Positions 35,431-44,319 of a stretch of 64,000 nucleotides of DNA are shown in pieces. The notes beneath the pieces were generated by a model that ran no database searches, was not told the DNA's origin, and saw only the letters and a list, made by a program, of their open reading frames with translations. Source of the stretch: Phycicoccus sp. CSK15P-2 (lineage in GTDB: Bacteria; Actinomycetota; Actinomycetes; Actinomycetales; Dermatophilaceae); assembly GCF_016888005.1 (NCBI RefSeq), contig NZ_JAFDVE010000002.1:62001-126000 (forward strand), given 5' to 3'. The stretch's first letter is position 1, and every line of letters begins with the position of its first letter. A program made the position numbers and the translations under genes.

Positions 35431-37553
35431 CGCGCGTCCTCCTGCCGGTCGACCCTGGTGATGACGAGGTTGCCCCAGGTGTCGACGCGCACGGCGAAGC
35501 CGGGGTGCACCGGGACGGTCGAACCGAACTCCTCGACGACCGCCGGGCCGGTGAAGGTGTCGCCGGCGCGCAGGTCGGGGCGCCACAGGACGGGCGTGTC
35601 GAGGTACCCGTCGCCGGGGTCGAAGCACACCGGCCGGACGCCCGTCCGCCCCGGCACCGCCTGCATGGTCGGAGGTGTCACGTCGTCCCGGGTGGGGAGA
35701 GGCCGGGGCTCCGGCCGGGTGATGGGCCCGACCCCGGTGACCCGCAGGTTGACCCACTCGACGTGCTGGCTCGGGTCGTCGCGGAAGTCGTACCCGTAGA
35801 GCCGCCGGTGCTCGTCGTGGAAGCGTCCGGCCACCTCGTCGGCCCACGCGGCGTCGGCCTCCCCCGCCCCGGCCGGCACCCGCACCTCATACGCTTGGCC
35901 GAAGTAGCGCAGGTCGGCGGTGCGGACGAGCTCGTGCTGCTCGGCGGCGAAGCCCTCGGCGTCCAACGCCGCCGCGGCCCGCCCGGTGAGCGAGGTGAGG
36001 ACGTCGGCCACGGACGCGAGGTCGAGGCCGTCGTGCCGCGCGACGTGGGTCTGCACGTAGTCGTTGCGGACGTCGACCGTGAGCAGCCCGAAGGCGCTGA
36101 GGTTGCCCGGGTCGAGCGGGACGAGGACGCCGGCCAGCCCGAGGACGTCGACGAGCCGGCACGCGAGCAGCGACCCCGACCCCCCGAACGTCGCGAGCAC
36201 GAAGTCGCGGACGTCGAGCCCGCGCTTCACCGACACCTGGCGCAGCGCGTTCGCCTGGTTCCAGGCCGAGATCTCGAGGATGCCCGCGGCGCAGCGCTCG
36301 AGCTCGAGACCGAGCCGACCGGCCAGCTCGGTCAGGCCCGCCCGTGCGGCGTCGACGTCGAGCGGGATCTCACCGCCGAGCAGGTGCGGGGGGATCCGGC
36401 CCAGGACGACGTGGGCGTCGGTGATCGTCGGGTCGGTGCCGCCGCGGCCGTAGCAGATGGGCCCGGGGTCGGCGCCGGCCGAGTGCGGGCCCACCTTGAG
36501 GGTGCCCTCGGGCGAGACCCACGCGACCGACCCGCCGCCGGCACCGACGGTGACGACGTCGATCATCGGGATCTTGCTCGGGTAGGCGCCGACCGACCCC
36601 TCGGTCGTGAGCGTCGGCTCGCCGCCGAGGACGACCGAGACGTCGGTCGAGGTGCCGCCACCGTCGCAGGTGAGCACCCTGTCGAACCCGGCTCGCTCGG
36701 CCACGAGCGCGGCGCCGAGGGCGCCGGCCGCCGGGCCGGACAGCACGGTCGTGATGGGCTGGTGCACGACCTCGTCGGCCGAGAGCACGCCGCCGTTGGA
36801 CTTCATGACGTAGAACGGCACGGGCCGGCCACCGGTGAAGCCGTCGAGGCGCTCGTGGATGTTCGTCACGTAGCGGCTGACGTCGGGCTTGACCGCGGCG
36901 TCGACCAGCGTCGTCATGGCCCGCTCGTACTCGCGGTACTCGCGTAGCACCTCGCTGCTGATCGAGACCACGGCCTCGGGGTGCTCGCGCCGCAGCACCT
37001 CGCTCATCGCGAGCTCGTGCGCGTCGTTCGCGTACGAGTGCAGGAAGCAGACCCCGATCGTCGTGATGTCGCGCTCGCGGAAGAAGCGCGCGGCGGCCAC
37101 GGCGTCGTCCTCGGAGAACGGGCGGACCTCCGCGCCGGTGACGTCGAGGCGGCCCCGCACGGTGCGCACGGCGTCGGCGGGGACGATCCGCGGCGGCTTG
37201 ACCCAGAAGTAGCTGTTGCCGTACCCGTCCGGGACGGCCTGCCGGGCGATCTCGAGCATGAGCTCGTAGCCCTCGGTCGTGATGAACCCCAGCCGTTCGA
37301 CCTTGCCCTCGAGCAGCTTGTTCGTCGCGACGGTCGTGCCGTGCGAGACGGCCGCGAGGTCGCTGCCCGAGGCGCCCATGACACCGAGGATCTTCTCGAT
37401 CCCCGTGATGAAGCCGTCGGCCGGGTTGCCCGGGGTCGACGGGGTCTTCGTCGTCACGACCTCGCCCGTGCCCTCGTCGACCGCGACGACGTCCGTGAAG
37501 GTCCCGCCCGTGTCGATCCCGACCCGGATGCGTCGTCCGTCCGTCATGCGCAT
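35427..37553 (-). CDS. hyuA: hydantoinase A / oxoprolinase family subunit
   Basis: 708 residues from the ATG at 37553; the ATG two codons on is equally possible and neither has a strong ribosome site. RVGIDTGGTFTDVVAVDE (10-27) is the N-terminal phosphate motif of the acetate-kinase-like ATPase fold. SHGTTVATNKLLEGK, SEVLREYREYERAMTTLVDA, GPAAGALGAALV, TCDGGGTSTDVSVV and GGGSVAWVSPEGTLKVGPHSAG follow, and the C-terminal domain is complete. First gene of the operon hyuA-hyuB-CoA transferase-carbamate kinase-amidohydrolase, all with short overlaps or gaps. Confidence 0.9.
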   Translation of the reverse strand: MRMTDGRRIRVGIDTGGTFTDVVAVDEGTGEVVTTKTPSTPGNPADGFITGIEKILGVMGASGSDLAAVSHGTTVATNKLLEGKVERLGFITTEGYELMLEIARQAVPDGYGNSYFWVKPPRIVPADAVRTVRGRLDVTGAEVRPFSEDDAVAAARFFRERDITTIGVCFLHSYANDAHELAMSEVLRREHPEAVVSISSEVLREYREYERAMTTLVDAAVKPDVSRYVTNIHERLDGFTGGRPVPFYVMKSNGGVLSADEVVHQPITTVLSGPAAGALGAALVAERAGFDRVLTCDGGGTSTDVSVVLGGEPTLTTEGSVGAYPSKIPMIDVVTVGAGGGSVAWVSPEGTLKVGPHSAGADPGPICYGRGGTDPTITDAHVVLGRIPPHLLGGEIPLDVDAARAGLTELAGRLGLELERCAAGILEISAWNQANALRQVSVKRGLDVRDFVLATFGGSGSLLACRLVDVLGLAGVLVPLDPGNLSAFGLLTVDVRNDYVQTHVARHDGLDLASVADVLTSLTGRAAAALDAEGFAAEQHELVRTADLRYFGQAYEVRVPAGAGEADAAWADEVAGRFHDEHRRLYGYDFRDDPSQHVEWVNLRVTGVGPITRPEPRPLPTRDDVTPPTMQAVPGRTGVRPVCFDPGDGYLDTPVLWRPDLRAGDTFTGPAVVEEFGSTVPVHPGFAVRVDTWGNLVITRVDRQEDAR

Positions 37554-37728
37554 GATCCAACCGGTCGCGTGACGGGACCCGCGCTGGCAGATCATGCCGA
37601 CGACCACCCGGTTCGACGGCCACATTCTCCAAGGAGGTCCTCCCGGGCGGCCGCACCGTGCGGCGGCGCCCTCCCGGAGGCGTCCGAGGTGCCTGTCCGG
37701 TCGGAGGGATCGGCACCCCACCGCGTTA

Positions 37729-37745
37729 TTGCAAGAGGTATGCAA
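37729..37745 (+). promoter_or_regulatory. Nur-like nickel regulator box before the nickel transporter
   Basis: TTGCAA-GAGGT-ATGCAA lies 14 bases before the transporter ATG. It fits the published Streptomyces Nur operator form tTGCaa-N5-ttGCAA (Nur is a Fur-family nickel-dependent repressor). The site also sits in the divergent spacer to hyuA. No Nur gene is in the window. Confidence 0.65.
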
Positions 37746-37758
37746 TAGGGTGGCGGGC

Positions 37759-38841
37759 ATGGCGACCCGCACCGCACGCCGCGCCGGCTCCGAGCGCTGG
37801 ACCCGCGCCGAGCGGCGCACCCTGACGTGGATGGCCGCCGTCGTCCTCGTCCTCAACGTCGTCGGCTGGGGCGTCCTCCTGCTCGTCGTCGCGCCGGCCG
37901 GCTACCGGCTGGGCGACGCGGGCGTCTTCGGCGTCGGGCTCGGGGTCACCGCGTTCCTCCTCGGCGCGCGGCACGCCATCGACGCCGACCACATCGCGGT
38001 CATCGACAACACGACCCGCAAGCTCGTCGGCGAGGGGAAGAAGGCGCTCGACACCGGGTTCTGGTTCGCGCTCGGGCACTCCAGCGTCGTCTTCGGGCTC
38101 GCCTTCCTCATCGCCCTCGGGGTGCGCTCGGTCGCCGGGCAGGTCCAGGATGCCGACTCGGCGCTGCAGGGCTCGCTCGGCCTGGTCGGCACCGCGGCCG
38201 CGGGCATCTTCCTCGTCCTCATCGGGCTGATGAACCTCAGCGCGCTGCTCGGCATCGTTCACGCCTACCGGCACTGGCGGGCGGGGAGCTTCGACGAGAC
38301 CGCCCTCGAGCACCACCTCCACCAGCGGGGTCTGCTCGCCCGGCTGTTCGACCGCGCGGTCCGCCGGGTCGACTCGCCGCGGCGCATCTACCCGGTGGGG
38401 CTGCTCATGGGGCTCGGCTTCGACACCGCGACGCAGGTGGCGCTGCTCGTGCTCGCCGGCGGCAGCGCCGCGTACGCCCTGCCCTGGTACGCCGTGCTCG
38501 TGCTCCCGGTGCTCTTCGCGGCGGGGATGCTCCTCTTCGACAGCATCGACGGCGTCGTCATGTCCCACGCCTACCGCTGGGCGTTCGTCGACCCCGGTCG
38601 CAAGATCCTCTACAACGGCACCGTCACGCTGCTGTCCGTGCTCGTCGCCCTGCTGATCGGCGGCCTCCTGCTGCTCCAGCTGGCCGACGAGTACCTCGGC
38701 GTGCCCGGGCTGGGCTGGGTCGCGTCCGTCGACCTCGAGTACGCCGGCTTCGGGCTGGTCGCGCTGTTCGCCGTCGTCTGGGCGCTGGCCTTCGCGATGG
38801 TCCGTCTGCGCCGCCGCACCGCCGAGCCCCGCACGTCCTGA
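37759..38841 (+). CDS. NiCoT family nickel/cobalt transporter
   Basis: 360 residues, eight predicted helices. The signature ARHAIDADHIAVIDN (HX4DH at 72-78) is in helix II, and GFWFALGHSSVVFGLAF and GLLMGLGFDTATQVALL are the other two NiCoT motifs. It imports Ni(II), possibly Co(II). It lies on the plus strand between the two minus-strand halves of a nitrogen-catabolism locus. A role in supplying urease, if the pathway yields urea, is plausible but no urease genes are visible. The Nur-like box upstream favours nickel. Confidence 0.9.
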   Translation: MATRTARRAGSERWTRAERRTLTWMAAVVLVLNVVGWGVLLLVVAPAGYRLGDAGVFGVGLGVTAFLLGARHAIDADHIAVIDNTTRKLVGEGKKALDTGFWFALGHSSVVFGLAFLIALGVRSVAGQVQDADSALQGSLGLVGTAAAGIFLVLIGLMNLSALLGIVHAYRHWRAGSFDETALEHHLHQRGLLARLFDRAVRRVDSPRRIYPVGLLMGLGFDTATQVALLVLAGGSAAYALPWYAVLVLPVLFAAGMLLFDSIDGVVMSHAYRWAFVDPGRKILYNGTVTLLSVLVALLIGGLLLLQLADEYLGVPGLGWVASVDLEYAGFGLVALFAVVWALAFAMVRLRRRTAEPRTS

Positions 38842-38860
38842 CCTGCGGCCCGGTGCCGGG

Positions 38861-39760
38861 TCAGCCGTGCGGGAAGGACGTCTTCGCAGGGGCCTCGAGG
38901 TCGTCGCGGTGGTTCCGGATGAGGTCGAGGTTGCGGTCGCGCAGGTGGTCGAAGCCCTGGCCGACGTTCGAGCCCGGGGTGAGCGACGCCAGCGCCTCGG
39001 CCGGGTCGAGCCGCGCCGACACCCAGCCCTCGTGCGACGCGGCCTTGGCGACGATGTGTCCCACCGGCGTCACGACGTGGCTGTTGCCGAAGTAGTGAAC
39101 CCCGGCGGCGTCGGTGCCGGTGGCGTTCGCCCCGACGACGAACACGTGGTTGTCGTAGGCGCGGGCCCGGGAGGTGAGCTCCCAGACGTCCGCGCTGCGC
39201 AGGAGGGCCGACGGGCGGGCGATGACCTCGGCGCCTTGCACGGCCTGGATGCGGGACAGCTCGGGGTAGTCGCCGTCGAAGCAGATGATCATCCCGATCC
39301 GCCCGAGCTCGGTGTCGACGACCGACACCGTGTCGCCCGGCGTGACCCAGCCGCCGCCCGTGACGGACTCGCTGCAGAACGGGTGCGTCTTGCGGTAGTG
39401 GCCGCGCACGACGCCCTGGGGGTCGACGAGCACCGAGGTGTTGTAGACGACCTCGGGGCTCGGGCCGCGTTCGTAGGTGCCGGCGACGAGATGGATCCCG
39501 AGCTCGGCCGCGAGGTCGCAGAAGCGCTGGACCACGGGCCCGGGTACGTCCGACACGAGCTCCCAGAGCTCCTGGGTGGAGCAGTCGGGGGTGAACCCGG
39601 TGGTGCACGACTCGGGGAGGACGACGAGCTCGGCGCCGGTGGCCTCGACGCAGCGCCGGACGTGGTCGACGCACCGGTCGGTGTTCTCCGTCACCACGTC
39701 CGGGGACAGCGGGCGGGGGACGGGTGCCACCTGGACGGCGGCGGCGGTGAACGCGCGCAT
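38861..39760 (-). CDS. nitrilase superfamily carbon-nitrogen hydrolase (amidase-like)
   Basis: 299 residues with the catalytic triad Glu50 (LVVLPES), Lys124 (HYRKTHPF) and Cys160 (IGMIICFDGDYPE). NSHVVTPVGHIVAKA is the usual late strand. The family hydrolyses amides or N-carbamoyl compounds. Its start overlaps the CoxG gene stop by one base, so it is the last gene of the permease-hydroxylase operon. A malonamate amidase or ureido-acid hydrolase role would suit a pyrimidine pathway, but this is inference. Confidence 0.87.
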   Translation of the reverse strand: MRAFTAAAVQVAPVPRPLSPDVVTENTDRCVDHVRRCVEATGAELVVLPESCTTGFTPDCSTQELWELVSDVPGPVVQRFCDLAAELGIHLVAGTYERGPSPEVVYNTSVLVDPQGVVRGHYRKTHPFCSESVTGGGWVTPGDTVSVVDTELGRIGMIICFDGDYPELSRIQAVQGAEVIARPSALLRSADVWELTSRARAYDNHVFVVGANATGTDAAGVHYFGNSHVVTPVGHIVAKAASHEGWVSARLDPAEALASLTPGSNVGQGFDHLRDRNLDLIRNHRDDLEAPAKTSFPHG

Positions 39761-40449
39761 CAGCGACCTCCGAGCTTCCGGCCGAGCGCGACACCGGCGA
39801 GCGTGACGAGCCCGCCGAGGAGGACCCCGGCCGCGAAGCCTGCCCCCGAGTCGAGGTGGATGCTGGCGTTCGCGGTCGCCGTGGCCCGGCGGTTCCCACG
39901 GTAGACCTGCGGGGGGTCGGCCGCGACGTCGCCGGCGGCCGTGCCGTCGGCCGCCCCGGGCCGACGGGCCGGCACGGTCGGCGACCCGTCAGCGGCAGCG
40001 GCGGGCCCGGGGCCGGCGATGTCGGCGTCCAGGTTGTCGAAGAACTGCCCGGCCATCTTCTTGGTGACCCCGGCGAGCATCCGCTGGCCGACCCCGCCGA
40101 TCGTGCCGCCGACCGTGGCGTCGGCGTCGTACGCGAGGTCGGTGCCACCTGCGGCCGACGGCGAGAGCCGGACCCGGACGTCCGCGTCTATCGTCCCGGG
40201 TGCGCCCGACCCGCTCGCGTGGAGGGTGAGCGCGGACGGCTTCGCCAGGTCGGTGAGTGCGACCTCGCCGGTGTACGTGCCCTTGACCGCGGCCACCCCG
40301 GCGGTCACGGTCATGGCGTACCGGTCCTCGCCGACGGTCCGCAGCGACTCGCAGCCCGGGATGCAGCGGGCGAGCACGGCGGGGTCGAGGACGGCCTGCC
40401 ACACCTCGTCGGGGGAGGCGTCGAGGGTCGAGGTCCCGGTGATCTTCAT
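39760..40449 (-). CDS. CoxG family SRPBCC protein with C-terminal membrane anchor
   Basis: 229 residues. The first 145 form a CoxG/SRPBCC domain: ITGTSTLDASPDEVWQAVLD, VLARCIPGCESLRTVGED, VKGTYTGEVALTDLAKPSAL and GGTIGGVGQRMLAGVTKK. A Pro/Ala-rich linker leads to a hydrophobic tail (AAGVLLGGLVTLAGVALG). In CO dehydrogenase operons CoxG anchors the enzyme to the membrane; the same is likely for the hydroxylase encoded upstream. The start overlaps the large-subunit stop (ATGA). Confidence 0.85.
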   Translation of the reverse strand: MKITGTSTLDASPDEVWQAVLDPAVLARCIPGCESLRTVGEDRYAMTVTAGVAAVKGTYTGEVALTDLAKPSALTLHASGSGAPGTIDADVRVRLSPSAAGGTDLAYDADATVGGTIGGVGQRMLAGVTKKMAGQFFDNLDADIAGPGPAAAADGSPTVPARRPGAADGTAAGDVAADPPQVYRGNRRATATANASIHLDSGAGFAAGVLLGGLVTLAGVALGRKLGGR

Positions 40450-42851
40450 GAGGCGCCTTCCTGCGCGGGGTCGGTGCGTGACGCGTGCTGCCGGCGCAGC
40501 TCCCAGAGCTCGGCCGGGCTGATCGGCATCGAGCGGACGGGGAAGCCCTCGGCGTCCTCGATCGCGGACGCGATGACGGCCGAGACCGGGATGCACCCGG
40601 CCTCGCCGGCCCCCTTGAGGCCGAGCGGGTTGAGCGGCGACGGCGTCTCGAGGTGGTCGGTCTCGACGTGCGGGACCTCGGACGCGTACGGCATGAGGAA
40701 GTCCATGAACGAGGCGTTGAGCAGCTGCCCCGACTCGTCGTAGACCATCCGCTCGTAGAGGGCGCCGCCGACGCCCTGGGCGACACCGCCGTGCACCTGC
40801 CCCTCGACGATCATCGGGTTGACCATGACGCCGCAGTCGTGGACGACGCAGTAGCGCAGGATGCGGATCTCGGCCGTCACCGGGTCGGTCTCGACGATCG
40901 CGGCGTGCATCCCGTTGGCGAACGTCGCCTGGGTGGGCGAGTAGAAGTCCTGGCCCTCGAGCCCGGGCTCGTCGTCGTCGGCCACGGGCGGCCGGTCCGG
41001 GTCGAAGGTGCCCGCGAACTGGGTCGCCGCCTGGGCCGAGACGTCGAAGGCGTAGCGCAGCGGGTTCGACAGCACGGCGACGGTCCTGAGGTCGATCGAC
41101 GTGCCGGGGGCGCCGCGCACGGAGATCACACCGCCCTCGATGTCGAGGTCGTCGGGTGAGACCTCGAGGGCGTCGGCGGCGATCCGTAGCGCCTTGGCGC
41201 GCACGCCCCGCGCCGCGAGGGCCACGGCGTTGCCGGACATGACGGCGCCCCGTGAGGCGAAGGTGCCCACGGCGTAGGGCATCCGGCGGGTGTCGCCGGT
41301 CGTGACGTGGACGTCCTCGAACGGCACCCCGAGCTCGTCCGCGACGACCTGGGCGAGGACGGTCTCGTGGCCCTGCCCCTGGGTCGTGAGACCGGTCGCG
41401 ACGTTGACTCGGCCGCTGGTCTCGACCTGGACGTGGCCGCCCTCGTAGGGCCCGACGCCGGTGCCCTCGACGTAGCAGCCGATGCCGAGCCCGACCGTGC
41501 GGCCCTCCGTCGAGGCGGCCGCGCGGTACTCGGCGAAGTCGTCCCAGCCGACGAGGTCGACGAGCTTCTGCAGCGACGACGGGAAGTCGCCGGAGTCGTA
41601 CCTGAGCGGCCGCCCGTCCTGGAACATCAGGCCCTGGTCGTAGGGCATCTCGTCGGGCTGGATGAAGTTGCGACGGCGCACCTCGGTGCGGTCCAGTCCC
41701 AGGTGTGCGGCGACGGCGTCCATCGTCCGCTCCATCGCGAAGCAGCCCTGGGGCCGTCCCGCGCCGCGGTACGGCGTGACGAGCACGGTGTTCGTGTAGA
41801 CCGACCAGAACTCGACGCGGTAGGCGCCCGGCTTGTAGGGCCCCAGCAGCTGGGTGGCGGTGATGATCGGGACGATGATCCCGTAGGGCGTGTAGGCGCC
41901 GTTGTCGTGCCAGAAGCGGACGTCGAGGGCGAGCAGCCGGCCGTCGTCGTCGAACCCGACGGTGACCTCCTGCAGCTGGCCGCGCTCGTGGGCGCTGGAC
42001 ACGAAGTGCTCGCGCCGGTCCTCGACCCACTTCACGTCGCGGCCGAGCATGCGGGCCGCCCACGGCACGAGGACCTCCTCGGGCCACGGATGGACGATCT
42101 TGACCCCGAAGCCGCCGCCGACGTCCGGCGTCACGACCTCGACCTTGGCGAGCGGCAGGTCGAGCTTGGCGGCGACCGCGGCGCGCAGGCCGGTGCTCGT
42201 CTGGGTCGAGGAGTACAGCCGCAGCGAGCCGTCGTCGGTGTCCCAGCGAGCGTGGACGCCCTTGCCCTCGAGGGGCATCGAGGCGCTGCGCTCGATCGCG
42301 AGGTCGAGGGTCAGCGTGTTCGGGGCGGCGGCCATCGCGGCGTCGACGTCGCCGACCTCCTGGCGGAGGTTGGCGGCCACGTTGCCCGGGACGTCGTCGT
42401 GCACGAGCCGCTCGCCGCGGCGGGCGAGGTCGAGCCCGACGACCGCGGGCAGGGTCTCGTAGCGGACCGTGATGCGGCCGCACGCGTCCTCCGCGACGTA
42501 CCGGTCGCGGGCGACGACCATGACGACGGCCTCGCCGACGTGGTTGACCTCGTCCTTGGCCAGGCAGTAGCCGGTGCGGGCGTGCGTGAGCGCCGGATGC
42601 GGGATGAGCACCGGGAGCGGCTCGGCGACGCGGCCGGGCAGGTCCTCCCACGTGTAGACGGCCTCGACGCCGTCGAGCTCCCACGCGTCACCGATGTCGA
42701 TGTCCGTGATCCGGGCGTGTGCGTGCGGGCTCCGGACGAACGCGGCCTGCAGCGCGCCGCGGCCGAGGTCGTCGAGGTAGCGGCCGTGGCCGGTGAGCAG
42801 GCGCGGGTCCTCGCGGCGCTGGACGCCTTCGCCGACGGTGCGGGTCGTCAT
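40446..42851 (-). CDS. molybdenum hydroxylase large subunit (xanthine dehydrogenase/CoxL family)
   Basis: 801 residues. RREDPRLLTGHGRYLDD and VRSPHAHARI form the fused N-terminal domain. DVGGGFGVKIVHPWPEE, YRGAGRPQGCFAMERTMD, TQGQGHETVLAQVVADELG and GLKGAGEAGCIP bind molybdopterin; the last holds the catalytic Glu. The AYRCSFR loop of true CO dehydrogenase is replaced by PYRGAGRPQ, so this is a form II-like hydroxylase of a heterocycle or aldehyde. Uracil (to barbiturate) is my favoured substrate from context. Cofactor maturation genes are absent from the window. Confidence 0.9.
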   Translation of the reverse strand: MTTRTVGEGVQRREDPRLLTGHGRYLDDLGRGALQAAFVRSPHAHARITDIDIGDAWELDGVEAVYTWEDLPGRVAEPLPVLIPHPALTHARTGYCLAKDEVNHVGEAVVMVVARDRYVAEDACGRITVRYETLPAVVGLDLARRGERLVHDDVPGNVAANLRQEVGDVDAAMAAAPNTLTLDLAIERSASMPLEGKGVHARWDTDDGSLRLYSSTQTSTGLRAAVAAKLDLPLAKVEVVTPDVGGGFGVKIVHPWPEEVLVPWAARMLGRDVKWVEDRREHFVSSAHERGQLQEVTVGFDDDGRLLALDVRFWHDNGAYTPYGIIVPIITATQLLGPYKPGAYRVEFWSVYTNTVLVTPYRGAGRPQGCFAMERTMDAVAAHLGLDRTEVRRRNFIQPDEMPYDQGLMFQDGRPLRYDSGDFPSSLQKLVDLVGWDDFAEYRAAASTEGRTVGLGIGCYVEGTGVGPYEGGHVQVETSGRVNVATGLTTQGQGHETVLAQVVADELGVPFEDVHVTTGDTRRMPYAVGTFASRGAVMSGNAVALAARGVRAKALRIAADALEVSPDDLDIEGGVISVRGAPGTSIDLRTVAVLSNPLRYAFDVSAQAATQFAGTFDPDRPPVADDDEPGLEGQDFYSPTQATFANGMHAAIVETDPVTAEIRILRYCVVHDCGVMVNPMIVEGQVHGGVAQGVGGALYERMVYDESGQLLNASFMDFLMPYASEVPHVETDHLETPSPLNPLGLKGAGEAGCIPVSAVIASAIEDAEGFPVRSMPISPAELWELRRQHASRTDPAQEGAS

Positions 42852-43351
42852 GCGCGCTCCTCCCGGCGGAGCTCGGCGGCCCGCAGCACGGCCTTGACGA
42901 TGTTCTGGTAGCCGGTGCAGCGGCACAGGTTGCCAGAGATCGCCTCGCGGGCCTCGTCCTCCGTGGGGTCGGGGTGCTCGTCGAGGTAGGCCGTGATGGT
43001 CGTGACGAAGCCCGGTGTGCAGAAGCCGCACTGGAGGCCGTGGCACTCGGCGAGCGCCTGCTGGACGGGCGAGAGGGCGGCCGGGTCGTCGCCGACGCCC
43101 TCGACGGTCGTGATGGCGTGCCCTTGGGCGCTCACCGCGAACATCAGGCATGAGCGCGCGGGCTCGCCGTCGACGAGCACGGTGCACGCCCCGCACACCC
43201 CGTGCTCGCAGCCGACGTGGGTGCCGGTGAGCCCGAGGTCGTGGCGCAGCGCGTCGGAGAGCAGCCGCCGCGCGGGGGCGCTGAGCGTGCGGACCACGCC
43301 GTTGACCTGCAGCGTCATCGGGAGAGGCGCGTCGGCCGCCGGGGCGCTCAT
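42848..43351 (-). CDS. molybdenum hydroxylase 2[2Fe-2S] small subunit (CoxS-like)
   Basis: 167 residues. The ferredoxin-type cluster uses Cys48, Cys53, Cys56 and Cys68 (VGCEHGVCGACTVLVDG). The second cluster uses Cys108, Cys111, Cys143 and Cys145 (CGFCTPGF and NLCRCTGYQNIVKAV). It passes electrons from the Mo site to FAD. The stop overlaps the large-subunit start and its own start overlaps the FAD-subunit stop by four bases. Confidence 0.95.
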   Translation of the reverse strand: MSAPAADAPLPMTLQVNGVVRTLSAPARRLLSDALRHDLGLTGTHVGCEHGVCGACTVLVDGEPARSCLMFAVSAQGHAITTVEGVGDDPAALSPVQQALAECHGLQCGFCTPGFVTTITAYLDEHPDPTEDEAREAISGNLCRCTGYQNIVKAVLRAAELRREERA

Positions 43352-44220
43352 GCCGCCCCCACGGTGACCTCGGTGGTCACCGTGGCGAGGGCCCTGCGGG
43401 TCAGCTCGGCGGCGAGCATCCGGCGGTAGTCGGCACCAGCGTGGATGTCGGAGTCGGGGTCGACGTGCGCGGCCACGGCGTCGGCGACGGCGTCGAGCGG
43501 CAGGTCGTCGACGGGGTGCCCGCCCACGGCGGGCGTGAGGTCGAGGACGTCCGGCACCGGGGTCACCGACACGAAGGACGCCCGCGCACCCGCGACCGTG
43601 GCGCCGTCGACCTGCACGGCCAGGGCCACCCCCGCGAGGGCGTAGTCACCGGACCGACGCGCCGACTCGGTGAACCGGGTGCGGGTGCCGGCCGGGAGGC
43701 GGCCGAAGCGCACGGCGACGACCATCTCGTCGGGTGCCAGGGTCGTCTCGAGCGGACCGACGAAGAAGTCGGCCGCCGCGACCTCGCGCGCCCCGCCCTG
43801 ACCGACGACCTCGACGACGGCGCCGGTGAGGGCCGCGACCGCGGGCATTTCGCCGGCCGGGTCGGCGTGCGCGATGGACCCGACGGTCGTGCCCCGGGTG
43901 CGGATGGCGGGGTGCGCGACGTGCCGGACGGCCTGGCGCAGCAGCGGCAGCGCTGCCGCGGCGCCGTCGTGCCGCTCGAGCCCGGCGTGCCGGACCAGCG
44001 CCCCGACCCGCACGTGCTCGTCGGTGACGTCGAGGCCGTCCAGCCCGGTGACCCCGCCGATGTCGACGAGGTGCCCGGGTGTGGCCAGTCGCATCGACAG
44101 CAGCGGGACGAGGCTCTGTCCGCCGGCGAGGACCTTCCCGTCGGTGCCGACCTGCGCGAGCACCGCCACCGCCTCCTCGACGGTGCGGGGCGCGTGATGG
44201 ACGAACGGTGCGGGCTTCAC
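43348..44220 (-). CDS. molybdenum hydroxylase FAD-binding medium subunit (CoxM-like)
   Basis: 290 residues. KVLAGGQSLVPLLSMR and TVGSIAHADPAGEMPAVA are the two FAD motifs (AGGQS and TxGSxAHxDPAxE). The C-terminal CO_deh_flav_C-type domain contains TRFTESARRSGDYALAGVAL. Order M-S-L matches form II CoxMSL operons. It lies 99 bases downstream of the NCS2 permease gene. Confidence 0.93.
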   Translation of the reverse strand: MKPAPFVHHAPRTVEEAVAVLAQVGTDGKVLAGGQSLVPLLSMRLATPGHLVDIGGVTGLDGLDVTDEHVRVGALVRHAGLERHDGAAAALPLLRQAVRHVAHPAIRTRGTTVGSIAHADPAGEMPAVAALTGAVVEVVGQGGAREVAAADFFVGPLETTLAPDEMVVAVRFGRLPAGTRTRFTESARRSGDYALAGVALAVQVDGATVAGARASFVSVTPVPDVLDLTPAVGGHPVDDLPLDAVADAVAAHVDPDSDIHAGADYRRMLAAELTRRALATVTTEVTVGAA

Positions 44221-44319
44221 CTGGTCGATCCTGCCTTTCGGTGACGGTCGACGGAAGGGAACGAACGGGGAGGGCGAGATCCCACCCGGCAGGGCGCCGG
44301 GCGGGGGCCGAGCGGATGG

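Noticed and set aside
40446-43351. Aerobic CO dehydrogenase (form I CoxMSL)
   Set aside because: The large subunit lacks the AYRCSFR active-site loop; it has PYRGAGRPQ instead, and the operon encodes a nucleobase permease.
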